The notes below the pieces were generated by a model, which ran no database searches, was not told the DNA's origin, and was given only the letters and a program-made list of their open reading frames with translations. A stretch of DNA of 64,000 nucleotides from IMG/VR virus record IMGVR_UViG_3300035204_002103, positions 1 to 64,000 of that record. One strand, given 5' to 3'. Shown here piece after piece: positions 24,578 to 32,760 of this stretch; within the stretch, counting starts at the first letter, position 1; each line of letters begins with the position of its first letter. Origin of the DNA: a virus. Both the position numbers and the translations under genes were made by a program.

Positions 24578-25858
24578 TTAAATTTCCCTGCCGTGCATGG
24601 GAATATCAAACCCCTTCTCTGGAAGCTTAACTAAGTGAACCTTTGCGAACGTCATGTTGTGAAATTCTTCAAAGTTACTAGGGTAGTAGTTGTCTGCCCT
24701 GTTGAGCTGAAATTTAACAGGCGAGCCTATAAGACGGGCAAATTCAGATTTAGTATAATACCAGAAACTATTAGTATTCCAAAAGCTAACTAACTGCGGG
24801 TCTTGGAAGGCCGCGCGACCATCTGTACTGGGTACATCTATTATAGCCCAACCGTAATCAGCGAGACACCTATAAATTTCTTTCATGGTTAATATGGGGT
24901 CTTTAAGATAGCCCAAGGCATTCCATGCCCTAAAAACTCCAACGGAACCATCTTCGAAAGGCCAGTAGGGGTTGTTTAAATCATAAACCACGCGTTTTTT
25001 TTCATCTCGAAAGATTTCTTTATCCACGCCGGTGAAGCCTTCAGGAAGCGTTTCTCCACTACACAAATCCACTTTACTTAATTGATTCTGGTCTGCCCAT
25101 TTTGATGCTAGGCCTAGAATATAATTATCATGAATTACGTGAGTAAGCTTTTGTATTTTTTCATTTTTTTCGTTAGCCGAAGTTCTCTCTGGGTAAGCGT
25201 AGTATTTATACAGGGGCTTGTCTATTTTATGGCATGCTCCTAAAATATATGTTCTGCAAAGAAGTTCGTAGTCATCGCAGACATCTAAAGATTCATCATG
25301 CCCACCAATCTTGTCATAGAATTCTTTTTTCCAAGACCTTACGTGATCTGGCGAATACCAAATATAAGAAAACGCTAAGGGTGATGGAAGTGGGGTAGGG
25401 TGGTATTGATTTCCTTCACTATCTTTTTGCGTTTTCCATCCCCATTGCGCTGAAAAGGGAGCTATGTGTTTTTCTTTGTTATCCTCTCCTACTTCTATGT
25501 AGTAATCATCCGAGTAACAAAAATCATGTCCGCCTTCAAATGCGATACTTAGCTCTTCTAAACAGTCTGGAGTTAGTGCATCATCGTGGTCTAGTTCTAC
25601 AAGAATTTCTCCTGATGCGGCATTACAACAAAGTTTTTTTAGATATCCTATATTTTTATTCTCTGTTTCGTCTCGTATAATTTTTAAATTTAATTCAGAT
25701 GCTTGAACTGACGTTAGTAGCTCCTCCTCTTGCTCTAGAGCCTTTCCGTTTAGCAAAATAACCCACTCAAAATCTTTAAACGATTGATTAAGTAGGCTCT
25801 GGAACGGAGTGTCTATACGACTTAAGTCATGAGTTGGTGTGAATATTGAAAATTTCAT
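24578..25858 (-). CDS. Glycosyltransferase (GT2)-methyltransferase-like fusion
   Basis: A 426-residue two-domain protein. Residues about 1-230 are a GT-A fold family-2-like transferase: FSIFTPTHDL start, LVELDHDDAL (DxD-type metal site), FCYSDDYY and a DVCDDYELLCR acidic motif. The C-terminal half resembles a class I methyltransferase-like domain (VDLCSGETLPEG, PFEDGSVGVFRAWNALGYL, then DYGWAIIDVP), with the SAM-binding loop degenerate. It may transfer and decorate sugars on virion or host surface glycans. Confidence 0.7.
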   Translation of the reverse strand: MKFSIFTPTHDLSRIDTPFQSLLNQSFKDFEWVILLNGKALEQEEELLTSVQASELNLKIIRDETENKNIGYLKKLCCNAASGEILVELDHDDALTPDCLEELSIAFEGGHDFCYSDDYYIEVGEDNKEKHIAPFSAQWGWKTQKDSEGNQYHPTPLPSPLAFSYIWYSPDHVRSWKKEFYDKIGGHDESLDVCDDYELLCRTYILGACHKIDKPLYKYYAYPERTSANEKNEKIQKLTHVIHDNYILGLASKWADQNQLSKVDLCSGETLPEGFTGVDKEIFRDEKKRVVYDLNNPYWPFEDGSVGVFRAWNALGYLKDPILTMKEIYRCLADYGWAIIDVPSTDGRAAFQDPQLVSFWNTNSFWYYTKSEFARLIGSPVKFQLNRADNYYPSNFEEFHNMTFAKVHLVKLPEKGFDIPMHGREI

Positions 25859-25859
25859 T

Positions 25860-26231
25860 TTATATCTCTACTATGTTGCTGCTTGACGGTTTGTTAGTTT
25901 TTTTATTTGGGTGAGCTTTACCGGTTTTCTTTTCGTATTTATTTACGGCTTTCCGTTTTATGTGATCACCGTCTTGGTTTCTTTCTCTTTTTTGGCTTAA
26001 TTGAGTAGAGAGGTCTGCCATGTCTCCATAGGTCATGCCTTTCTTTGCGGTGCATCTCATAAAATCACTTTCGGAGTAGGGGTCCATTTCTGTGTCTATG
26101 GACGCGTTTGGGCTTTTCCAAACCCTTTTCCACTCTACACCATCAGTTTCGTAAACGTGCGGGTCTTTCATCTTTTGAACGACCTCGATAATCTCTCCTG
26201 TCTCTGGGTGTTGAAATTCGTAAAGCGGCAT
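25860..26231 (-). CDS. FmdB-like small protein without the zinc Cys
   Basis: A 123-residue protein that opens MPLYEFQHPETGEIIEV like FmdB-type zinc-ribbon proteins but lacks their CxxC pairs. The C-terminal half is basic and low-complexity. It follows the glycosyltransferase operonically (1 nt gap). Role unknown. Confidence 0.55.
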   Translation of the reverse strand: MPLYEFQHPETGEIIEVVQKMKDPHVYETDGVEWKRVWKSPNASIDTEMDPYSESDFMRCTAKKGMTYGDMADLSTQLSQKRERNQDGDHIKRKAVNKYEKKTGKAHPNKKTNKPSSSNIVEI

Positions 26232-26270
26232 CGTAAGTAGACTATATTATAGCTTGAAATATTTATTTTG

Positions 26271-26301
26271 AAAAGAAAAACCCCCCTTAAAAAAGGGGGG
26301 G
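26271..26301 (-). terminator. Rho-independent terminator
   Basis: Minus-strand stem from GGGGGG 26295-26300 and CCCCCC 26281-26286, loop of 8, followed on the minus strand by TTTTTCTTTT. It ends transcription of the gene at 26328. Confidence 0.85.
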
Positions 26302-26327
26302 TGTTGGAGGGTAGCCCGAGGTACCAA

Positions 26328-26651
26328 CTACAGTACGTCTTCTTCGGAGACCTCTTGAACTCCCGAAGCCATGGCAACTTGTTCTTCGGATACTGGTGGT
26401 TTTTGACCACTGGTAGTGTTCTGTTGAGTCCTAGGAAGGGACTTGTAGATCCTAAAGTCAGGATGATTATCCTGTTTCTTGTGTTTATTGTTAAAGATCA
26501 CGACTTGGAGGGTCTCTTCTCCTCCCATGCCATCGTCAATCTTGATGTGTCCTGAAAGAAACTTTTGCGTCGGGCTTTGTTTCTTCCACAGTGCGCCGAC
26601 TTCTCGTTCGGCCCAGTCGTTTTTGTTCTTGTTATCAGTTTGATCACTCAT
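26328..26651 (-). CDS. Hypothetical phage protein (small beta-rich)
   Basis: A 107-residue protein with a WKKQSPTQKFLSGHI start, LQVVIFNNK and DFRIYKS, a layout seen in small phage proteins of unknown role (DUF736-like in pattern). The C-terminus is polar and acidic. It has its own promoter (26664-26691) and terminator, so it is a monocistronic gene, probably highly expressed. Confidence 0.6.
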   Translation of the reverse strand: MSDQTDNKNKNDWAEREVGALWKKQSPTQKFLSGHIKIDDGMGGEETLQVVIFNNKHKKQDNHPDFRIYKSLPRTQQNTTSGQKPPVSEEQVAMASGVQEVSEEDVL

Positions 26652-26663
26652 AATGTTAACGTA

Positions 26664-26691
26664 AGTATAGCTCTTTTTTTATTGTTGTCAA
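26664..26691 (-). promoter_or_regulatory. Sigma-70-type promoter
   Basis: On the minus strand TTGACA (26691-26686), 16-nt spacer, TATACT (26669-26664), 12 nt to the ATG at 26651. Confidence 0.7.
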
Positions 26692-26694
26692 CAA

Positions 26695-27330
26695 TTAAAT
26701 TGAGTCGTAGATCTCTTTTGATTTTAATTTTTTATTTAAAATTTTGACTCCTCTTTGGTGGAGGTTTATCGCTGTTTGGGTGCTCGTGTGTATTTTTGAG
26801 GCGATGGTGCTCCAAGTAGCTTTTTTTGTGTTCATGCTTTTATCGTCAAAGTATCTCAATCTAAAGACTTTTAGTATTCTTTTGTCCTTTAGCTTATTTA
26901 GAATATCAAAGACGAAGTCCTTTTCGTCTTTTAAATCGTTTTCAGAGTCAAAGTCTTGCTTACTTTTATTGGTGAGAAAGGTGTGGATGCACTCATCCTC
27001 CATGTCTACAAGTCTATTATTTGAATTAATAAAAGTTAGAACGTGATACTTACTACAATTACCAAGCCAAGTAGAAAATTTACATTTTTTATTAGGTTTA
27101 TAAGATTTTATAGCCCTAAATATTACGAAGTCTTTATCGCTTAGTAGGTCTTCTTTTCTCAATCCTTTAGCTAAGATTACAGGAATATATTTTTGGCACA
27201 TTTTATAGAAGAGCTTTTCATGCCTCTCGGAGAGAAGCTGAAAGCTTTCATTACAACCAGTAGACTTCACTTTTTTTACTAAAGTGTTGTCGCATGGCGT
27301 CTTCTTCTTTGTATTTCTTCGTTGAGCCAT
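26695..27330 (-). CDS. Sigma-70-family factor (divergent)
   Basis: A 211-residue protein with sigma region 2 (about residues 28-110: LRKEDLLSDKDFVIFRAIKS, then FSTWLGNCSKYHVLTFI) and region 4 (about 145-205: RILKVFRLRYF, WSTIASKIHTSTQTAINLHQRGVKIL, an HTH). It would redirect host RNA polymerase to phage promoters. The annotated start overlaps the dNMP kinase gene by 52 nt and may be too far upstream; a GTG near codon 21 is an alternative. Confidence 0.78.
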   Translation of the reverse strand: MAQRRNTKKKTPCDNTLVKKVKSTGCNESFQLLSERHEKLFYKMCQKYIPVILAKGLRKEDLLSDKDFVIFRAIKSYKPNKKCKFSTWLGNCSKYHVLTFINSNNRLVDMEDECIHTFLTNKSKQDFDSENDLKDEKDFVFDILNKLKDKRILKVFRLRYFDDKSMNTKKATWSTIASKIHTSTQTAINLHQRGVKILNKKLKSKEIYDSI

Positions 27331-27926
27331 TTTGTGAAATTATCCACATGCGGAGATAATTCCTCAATTTGACCATTTTTCAAGAATTCCCATTCAATTT
27401 GAAAGTTACTTTTTTTCTTAACCTTGGGGTCATTTCTGGCCTCTTCAGAATTAACTGGCTCCCTGAATTTTTTAGAAAATGGACCTAATTGTGGTTTGTA
27501 AAGATTCTCGGAGCAAAGTTCATATTGAGAAACGTGAACCAGAATTCCATTAAGTTCATCTTGAAGCCAGCTTACTTCATCGTTTTCGTAATCATCATAT
27601 CTAATGTCCGTTATGACCTTAAAACCATGAAAGGGGTCTGTTAGAATCTTGTTTTGAAGCTGTTCAATCCAATGTCTTCCTTGTGTGAGTTTTCTCTTGG
27701 TTGTCCCGTGAGCTACCAAAAAAGGTCTAATCACTTCCTTTGTTTCTCTATCGCAATTAACAGAATCTATTTTATAATGTAACTGACACCACTGTTTAAC
27801 TTCTTTTTTTAATGCGTCAGCAAGTGAGAATTTCTTGCAAGGCAAAACCTCCGACAACAGGGAAAAGAACGTATCTTTACCTGAGCCAGCCACACCTGAG
27901 ACTCCTAGGATTATATTATTTTTCAT
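27279..27926 (-). CDS. Deoxynucleoside monophosphate kinase
   Basis: A 215-residue P-loop kinase: Walker A GVSGVAGSGKDT (residues about 8-19), FLVAHGTTKRK, GRHWIEQL and VITDIRYDDYEN, an arrangement like T4 gp1-type dNMP kinases. It phosphorylates dNMPs in the cytoplasm and works with dCMP deaminase, ThyX and RNR found elsewhere in the window. Confidence 0.82.
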   Translation of the reverse strand: MKNNIILGVSGVAGSGKDTFFSLLSEVLPCKKFSLADALKKEVKQWCQLHYKIDSVNCDRETKEVIRPFLVAHGTTKRKLTQGRHWIEQLQNKILTDPFHGFKVITDIRYDDYENDEVSWLQDELNGILVHVSQYELCSENLYKPQLGPFSKKFREPVNSEEARNDPKVKKKSNFQIEWEFLKNGQIEELSPHVDNFTKWLNEEIQRRRRHATTL

Positions 27927-27939
27927 CTTTAGTTTTAAT

Positions 27940-28385
27940 TATAACAATCTTCCCAGTGACTGCTTATCCTTTGAATTTTTCCTCTGGGTTGAGAAAGCCC
28001 AAGGGGCTTTCGAGATAAGAACATAGCTGTCCACTTGAGACGAAATATAAAACCTTAACAAACCCGCTTCAGTCCGTCGCGTTAACCACTGTTAGTCTCG
28101 CTTGCTGAGTCTGTTAAGCTATATTGGTTTTTTGTTTTAAGCGGCGGGACTTTTTTTCATGACTGCTTATCCTTTTCCTCTTGGGAGGATTAAGTTTCTA
28201 GCTTGGGTATCTCTACCCACATTAGCCTCAACTGCCGCTTTTTCCCGAAATAACAGCAGACTTATTAGGTCTAGTTGGCTAAGGTCTTTTTACGGGCCTG
28301 TGGTCTCTTACGAGTTAATACGGGGCTAACCCCCGAAAGCTATTCACCGCTAACAAAGAACTTTGACTAGAGTAACAAGTTTTTT
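27940..28385 (-). ncRNA. Candidate structured RNA in a 470-bp gene-free stretch
   Basis: No plausible gene lies in 27927-28399, but there are many hairpins. They read best on the minus strand: TGGGTA-GAGA-TACCCA (28219-28204, a GNRA tetraloop), CGGGG/CCCCG (28335-28321), GAAAGCCC/GGGCTTTC (28011-27993), long-range pairs AAGCGGC (28240-28234 with 28145-28139) and CTTAACA/TGTTAAG (28118-28054). A motif is duplicated at 27957-27988 and 28160-28185. It might be a stand-alone ncRNA or a long leader of the dNMP kinase gene. Family unknown. Confidence 0.45.
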
Positions 28386-28399
28386 ATTTGAAGCAAGAA

Positions 28400-28996
28400 T
28401 TATTTTTTCTTTTTTCCTTTTTTCTTTTTGTCGTCTTCATCTTCCCCTTCGTCTTTATCCTTGTCTTCCTTTTTTGAATCATCGTATCCCGCATCGAGGA
28501 GTTCTTGAAGTATCTTTTGACCGCCGCTAGACTCAAATTCTTCCATAATATCAGGGTTGCTAATAGCATGAAAATTAGAAATGATTTCTTCTTTCTCTGT
28601 TGTTTTTTGTTTATAAAATTGAATGATGTGAATCAAGTTTCTTATATCTTTATCGCTTACCGCGGAAGCGGTACATAGATCCGTCTTATCCTCAATCAAC
28701 CCACAAAACTCATTAATTTCTCCAGCAAGCCACTTACTTGTAAATGCTGTAAGCTCGATGTTTTGATTGTAAGCATCGTACGGTTTATTAAGAATGTAAT
28801 ATTTTTTGTCCCCCCATTCTTGAGAAGCAATCATGGTGTTGTTTTCTAGATCTAGTAATGCCAGCTTGAACGCAGACAGAGTCTCTTCTTCATGATCTAT
28901 AATTGGCAAAATTTTCTTAAGGTCTCGGTTCATTTCGAAGCTGTCGTTTGAACCAAACCATTCATACAGGTGATTTGCGGCGTCTAAAACGGTCAT
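28400..28996 (-). CDS. Hypothetical protein with low-complexity acidic/Lys tail
   Basis: A 198-residue protein: a globular part (about 1-165, mixed helix/strand, KKYYILNKPYDAY) and a tail alternating Asp/Glu and Lys (KEDKDKDEGEDEDDKKKK). No domain recognised. It is the first minus-strand gene upstream of the probable structured RNA and is divergent from the gene at 29056. Confidence 0.6.
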   Translation of the reverse strand: MTVLDAANHLYEWFGSNDSFEMNRDLKKILPIIDHEEETLSAFKLALLDLENNTMIASQEWGDKKYYILNKPYDAYNQNIELTAFTSKWLAGEINEFCGLIEDKTDLCTASAVSDKDIRNLIHIIQFYKQKTTEKEEIISNFHAISNPDIMEEFESSGGQKILQELLDAGYDDSKKEDKDKDEGEDEDDKKKKGKKKK

Positions 28997-29018
28997 ATAT
29001 TTATAATAAAAAAAGGGG

Positions 29019-29046
29019 TTGACTTTTCAAAAAAACAAACTATACT
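29019..29046 (+). promoter_or_regulatory. Sigma-70-type promoter
   Basis: TTGACT 29019-29024, 16-nt spacer, TATACT 29041-29046, 9 nt to the ATG at 29056. Divergent from the 28400 gene. Confidence 0.75.
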
Positions 29047-29055
29047 ACAAGAAGT

Positions 29056-29343
29056 ATGGATAATAAGCTTAAAATCACACAAAGAGGTCGGCCTCCCGTT
29101 GAAATCAAGTGGCCCGACGTAGTGTTTACCGCTCAAGACGTAGTAGATACTCAGCCAGAACGGGTTTCTCGGGTAACAATCCACAGCAAGTTAAATAAAG
29201 CTGTTGACGAAGGAAAATTAAAAGTAGTGGGTAAGATCAAGACAAAAAATGGTCGCCCCCGCATTACTTACGAAAAGTCCTGTCAAGAACAACAGCAAGA
29301 AATTGGTACTCAAGTTAATCAACCAGACACTTGTCAAGGATAG
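29056..29343 (+). CDS. Winged-helix-like DNA-binding protein
   Basis: A 95-residue protein. Residues about 25-75 (FTAQDVVDTQPERVSRVTIH, then a 'wing' around KVVGKIKTKNGRPRITYE) look like a winged helix-turn-helix. The C-terminal tail is Gln-rich. It is a candidate phage transcription regulator, first gene after a strong promoter in the divergent region. Confidence 0.6.
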   Translation: MDNKLKITQRGRPPVEIKWPDVVFTAQDVVDTQPERVSRVTIHSKLNKAVDEGKLKVVGKIKTKNGRPRITYEKSCQEQQQEIGTQVNQPDTCQG

Positions 29344-29345
29344 TT

Positions 29346-29426
29346 ATGGAATTCTTAACGGTAGTAGTTTGTTATTTCTTTTTTAGAATAGGATACTTAG
29401 TCTTTTTTAAGAATGCCAGCTTCTAG
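29346..29426 (+). CDS. Possible 26-residue hydrophobic microprotein
   Basis: ATG 29346 to TAG 29426 encodes a very hydrophobic peptide (FLTVVVCYFFFRIGYLVFF). It starts 2 nt after the upstream stop and overlaps the dCMP deaminase start. Weak evidence; it could be non-coding. Confidence 0.25.
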   Translation: MEFLTVVVCYFFFRIGYLVFFKNASF

Positions 29427-29829
29427 AATATCTTGGGAGAGGTTTGCTATCGAGATAGCAGATACAGCCTCCTTAAGAAGCGAAGACCCTCACCGTAAGG
29501 TGGGGGCTTGTGCTTTAAATCACCAAAATATGGTGGTAGGAGTTGGTTATAACGGTTTAGCGTCAGGCAAAGACGTAGGTAAGGAATTTTGGGAAGACAG
29601 GGATGCTCGTAGACCTTACATGATTCATGCTGAGGCCAACTGCTTGTCTCTTTGCAAGAAAGGGGAAGTTAGATTGCTTGCCGTAACGCTTTTACCCTGT
29701 TCTTATTGTGCAACCTTAATAGCCTCTTACGGTGTAGAAAAAGTTGTATTTCGTGACGATTACGAGAAAGATCTTAAAGCTTACGAAATTTTTAGCTTCT
29801 ACAAAATTCAAGTGCATCAAAGATTATAA
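29413..29829 (+). CDS. dCMP deaminase
   Basis: A 138-residue zinc-dependent deaminase: HAEAN (zinc His and catalytic Glu, about residues 76-80) and LPCSYCATLI (two zinc Cys). The N-terminal DPHRKVGACAL is typical of dCMP deaminases. It makes dUMP for ThyX-dependent dTMP synthesis. Confidence 0.9.
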   Translation: MPASRISWERFAIEIADTASLRSEDPHRKVGACALNHQNMVVGVGYNGLASGKDVGKEFWEDRDARRPYMIHAEANCLSLCKKGEVRLLAVTLLPCSYCATLIASYGVEKVVFRDDYEKDLKAYEIFSFYKIQVHQRL

Positions 29830-29872
29830 TTTTAATTAGAATATTTAAGCTGTTTTTAAAATATAATGTATC

Positions 29873-30220
29873 GTGGAAGCCATAGTTTATTCTTTTTTGG
29901 GAGCGTCTTTGTTGTTTTTTATTTACGACACAGAGGCTTTTGTGGAGTATTCTAAGTTATTTAAACTTAATAAAGTTCTTGAGATAGATAAGTACGAAAG
30001 CTACCTAGACACAGCAGGAGATAGCTCTTATTGGGAATATATAGTCTGGGAAAATCCTAGCTTTTTAAGAAAGTTAGTTTCTTGTCCTTTTTGCGTAGGT
30101 TTTTGGTATAATCTCGGCGCGTTGTATTTTTATGCAAGTTTACCAATGCTTGTAATAAACATTTGGCTGACATTATTTTTATATTTAATTTTAAAAACGC
30201 TACTTAAGAAATCATCATGA
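29873..30220 (+). CDS. Membrane protein with CPFCxGFW motif
   Basis: A 115-residue membrane protein starting with GTG. It has an N-terminal hydrophobic segment, a soluble loop, and CPFCVGFWYN before two more hydrophobic stretches. The motif resembles DUF1360-like membrane proteins found in phages and bacteria. The stop overlaps the next ATG (ATGA). Function unknown. Confidence 0.6.
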   Translation: MEAIVYSFLGASLLFFIYDTEAFVEYSKLFKLNKVLEIDKYESYLDTAGDSSYWEYIVWENPSFLRKLVSCPFCVGFWYNLGALYFYASLPMLVINIWLTLFLYLILKTLLKKSS

Positions 30221-30546
30221 ATAATTTTATTTTTAATAGCCATGAAGAATTTGGATTATTTTTAAAAATTAATTCAGAAGAAATTAAAGGCTTTGCGAAA
30301 GACGAACAAGCAAAAGTTAAGGTTGATGAGGCAGTTAAATTTTTTAGCAACGCTAAAGGAGGCTGCCCCTGTAACTTCGAGAAAAGACTCGCTCTTGCAA
30401 AAAAGACCTACCTAGAGTTCGTTCCTTCTTACTTTGAAAATAACGAAGAAGCGAAGAACTTCTTGAAGGATTTACTGGGCGGACCACCCGAAATACATTT
30501 TAAACGTGACTCGCAAGACGTGGAGCCTTTCTTTTTTATAAAATAA
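30217..30546 (+). CDS. Hypothetical protein
   Basis: A 109-residue soluble protein with a CPCNF pair in the middle and a helical N-terminus. Coupled by ATGA to the membrane protein before it. A similar small-protein layout is common in marine phages; no function recognised. Confidence 0.55.
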   Translation: MNNFIFNSHEEFGLFLKINSEEIKGFAKDEQAKVKVDEAVKFFSNAKGGCPCNFEKRLALAKKTYLEFVPSYFENNEEAKNFLKDLLGGPPEIHFKRDSQDVEPFFFIK

Positions 30547-30549
30547 AGC

Positions 30550-30577
30550 TTGACTTTTTTAAAAAATACCCTATAAA
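30550..30577 (+). promoter_or_regulatory. Sigma-70-type promoter, predicted leaderless start
   Basis: TTGACT 30550-30555, 16-nt spacer, TATAAA 30572-30577, 6 nt, ATG 30584. Confidence 0.75.
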
Positions 30578-30583
30578 GGTAGT

Positions 30584-31639
30584 ATGAAGAAGATACTAGC
30601 CTTACTTATCGGAATATATCCCTTCGCTTCTTATTCTGCTGGACTGCCAATAGATTTTTCAAAGGAAGGTAAGTACAGTTCTGCTACTTGGAATGGGGTT
30701 ACGTATATGTTTCATCCGTCTTTGCTAGATGATAGAGATGAAGCACTTAAAGCATACAGGTACGTAGTTAAAATTTTTTCTGAAGTAGAGCGCGTTATAC
30801 CAAAAACGGTTTCTCACTTCAAAAAACAAAAGTGTAAGATAGTCCTTTATGAGCTTGAAAACACCAGAGGAGGAATGGAGTACGTAAGAAGCGGTCAGTC
30901 TGAGTGGGACCCAAGAATAAATCCCAAGATTAACCATAGTATTCTGATTCCTAGGGCTTACAGCTATAGTCAGTCCGGACACAAGGGAATGGCTTATTTG
31001 CTTCACGAGATGATACATTTTCATCATATAGATATCCTTACCCTTAACGGGGATACGCCTTTCGATAAGGAGCTTAAGAGGAGTTATGCTCTTGCCGTAA
31101 GAAACCCTAAGTACAGGGGAGTGTATGCTTCTAGCAACTATCTAGAATACTTTGCTGAAATCTCTACGGCTTATTTGTTAGAGTCACATAGAACCTCAAA
31201 ATTCCCCAAAGGCTCAAAGGAGCTATATATTCACGACCGAGTAGGGTACAACCTATGTAAGAGCGTCTTCGGAGAAAAGGCGGCAGCGTATACCCCTTTG
31301 AGTAAGCCGGTGAGAGTGGCGACAGTGGCTCCCTACGGAATGACACGTAATCCTTCGGTGCCTTCGCATAACCCTCATTGTAGATGTACCCAGTGTTCGA
31401 CTGGTCACGCCACCAAAGTCTTTAAGATACCCACGGATGAGAGCGTCCTCATGAGTAAAAAGTTTCTTGAGATTGTTTATTTAATAAATAAAGCAGAAAT
31501 AGAAAGCAATGATCGACACGCCCATTGGTTGCTTGGCAACGCGCTGGATATGCTTGAGAAGTTTAAAAGAGAATACCCAAATCACAGGGTTGCGCTAGTT
31601 AACCAGATGATAACAAGCATTAAGGCTAGAATAAATTGA
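30584..31639 (+). CDS. Secreted zinc metallopeptidase (anthrax-lethal-factor-like pattern)
   Basis: A 351-residue protein with a Sec signal peptide (MKKILALLIGIYPFASYSAG). The zinc motif is HEMIHFHH (HExxH, about residues 141-148), with a downstream glutamate in NYLEYFAEISTAYL, the spacing of M34/ATLF-like peptidases. A Cys-rich segment (HCRCTQC) and a helical C-terminus follow. It would act in the periplasm or outside the cell. A secreted protease is unexpected in a phage; roles could be virion maturation, host-surface cleavage or lysis. Confidence 0.7.
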   Translation: MKKILALLIGIYPFASYSAGLPIDFSKEGKYSSATWNGVTYMFHPSLLDDRDEALKAYRYVVKIFSEVERVIPKTVSHFKKQKCKIVLYELENTRGGMEYVRSGQSEWDPRINPKINHSILIPRAYSYSQSGHKGMAYLLHEMIHFHHIDILTLNGDTPFDKELKRSYALAVRNPKYRGVYASSNYLEYFAEISTAYLLESHRTSKFPKGSKELYIHDRVGYNLCKSVFGEKAAAYTPLSKPVRVATVAPYGMTRNPSVPSHNPHCRCTQCSTGHATKVFKIPTDESVLMSKKFLEIVYLINKAEIESNDRHAHWLLGNALDMLEKFKREYPNHRVALVNQMITSIKARIN

Positions 31640-31664
31640 ATTAATATATGTTTTGAGTTATTAT
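31636..31664 (+). promoter_or_regulatory. Sigma-70-type promoter, predicted leaderless start
   Basis: TTGAAT 31636-31641, 17-nt spacer, TATTAT 31659-31664, 7 nt, ATG 31672. The spacing favours ATG 31672 over the TTG at 31669. Confidence 0.6.
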
Positions 31665-31671
31665 TAGCTTG

Positions 31672-32394
31672 ATGAGGTTTTGTGCTACTTATAGTGATTC
31701 CCATAGAGTTTTTTTAGATAAATTTTTCTTAAAAACTTTCCCGTTCGAGTATCATACCTCCTTAGTCTTAGAGAGAATGCCTCAAAAATGTGCGGGTAGC
31801 TTATTTTCAGGGGGCTGGCGCAAGCAAATGATTCAAAAGCAGGTTTTCATAAATAAGATGCTGACAAGCAGCGGAGAACTCAGTGTTTTTTGTGACGTAG
31901 ATATATCTTTTTATGGAAATTTAACCGAAGACCTAACGGAGTGCTTAGGTGAAAATGATATAGCCTTTATGAAGGATCATAATAACTCTGAAGACTTTGG
32001 TAGGTGCGGCGGTTTTTTTATAGTAAAGCCCAACCTCAAAACAAGAAAGTTATTTTCTATAGTGCTTTCAAAACTTAGCTCTTTCGAAGAAAAAAACACC
32101 GGGTTTTTAACGTCAGAGCAGCACACAATAAACTCGGTATTAAAGTCTATGAATGAAGTTAAGTGGACGTATCTCCCTGAAAGATACTATACTCACGGGC
32201 TTTACAAGCAGGGGATCAAAAACTTTTCTCAATCAAACCAGAAAGGGCTTTGGTGGGATCAAAAAGATAGTGAAGAAAAAGAGAATATATATATTCCAGA
32301 GAATATTAAAATTCATCACGCTAACTGGGCAAAAGGAGTAAAGAACAAGATCGAATTACTTGACTTCGTTTACAAAAAACACAAAGGGGGGTGA
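31672..32394 (+). CDS. Nucleotide-diphospho-sugar transferase
   Basis: A protein of about 240 residues of GT-A type: FCATYSD at the start, the DxD metal motif in VFCDVDISFYGN (about residues 74-85), an acidic acceptor region and RCGGFFIVKPN. It resembles GT77-like transferases in layout. The substrate is unknown. It heads an operon with the metallopeptidase-like and sulfotransferase genes, so probably it modifies a surface glycan. Confidence 0.7.
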   Translation: MRFCATYSDSHRVFLDKFFLKTFPFEYHTSLVLERMPQKCAGSLFSGGWRKQMIQKQVFINKMLTSSGELSVFCDVDISFYGNLTEDLTECLGENDIAFMKDHNNSEDFGRCGGFFIVKPNLKTRKLFSIVLSKLSSFEEKNTGFLTSEQHTINSVLKSMNEVKWTYLPERYYTHGLYKQGIKNFSQSNQKGLWWDQKDSEEKENIYIPENIKIHHANWAKGVKNKIELLDFVYKKHKGG

Positions 32395-32400
32395 AGCGAC

Positions 32401-32760
32401 ATGGTAAGTAAGAAAAACTTTTGTTTTAAATTCAGAAACACAGACGGGATAAGGTATGAGGTTTATTTTGTTAAACCAAATGAGTCTTATTACGGAAAAG
32501 TTCATGGTCTTTGCGATGATCCAGAAGAGAAAAACGCAAAGATTTACATTAATCCATACCTAACACAAAAGTCAGAGCTAAACACTATAATACATGAGAT
32601 GACTCATGCTTTTTTTTGGGACAAATCAGAGAAAGAGGTCTATAAGTTTGCGAACGCCGTCACAGCTTTCCTATATAGACAAGGATGGAGAAGGGACGAC
32701 GACAAAAGAAACAACGAGCCACCGCCCCCCAAAAAAAAGAAGAAGAGGAAGAGGAAATGA
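32401..32760 (+). CDS. SprT-like zinc metalloprotein
   Basis: A 119-residue protein with TIIHEMTHAFFW (HExxH, about residues 64-75) and a downstream Glu (EKEVYKFANA). The C-terminus is a Lys/Arg tail after Pro-rich DDDKRNNEPPPPKK. Such small HExxH proteins are frequent in phages and are usually annotated as peptidase-like; a DNA-binding tail is possible. The stop overlaps the next ATG. Confidence 0.65.
   Translation: MVSKKNFCFKFRNTDGIRYEVYFVKPNESYYGKVHGLCDDPEEKNAKIYINPYLTQKSELNTIIHEMTHAFFWDKSEKEVYKFANAVTAFLYRQGWRRDDDKRNNEPPPPKKKKKRKRK

Noticed and set aside
27940-28385. tmRNA
   Set aside because: A CGTAAAAAG stretch and a short frame ending in AA-stop recall tmRNA, but no T-arm, acceptor pair or CCA end is present.
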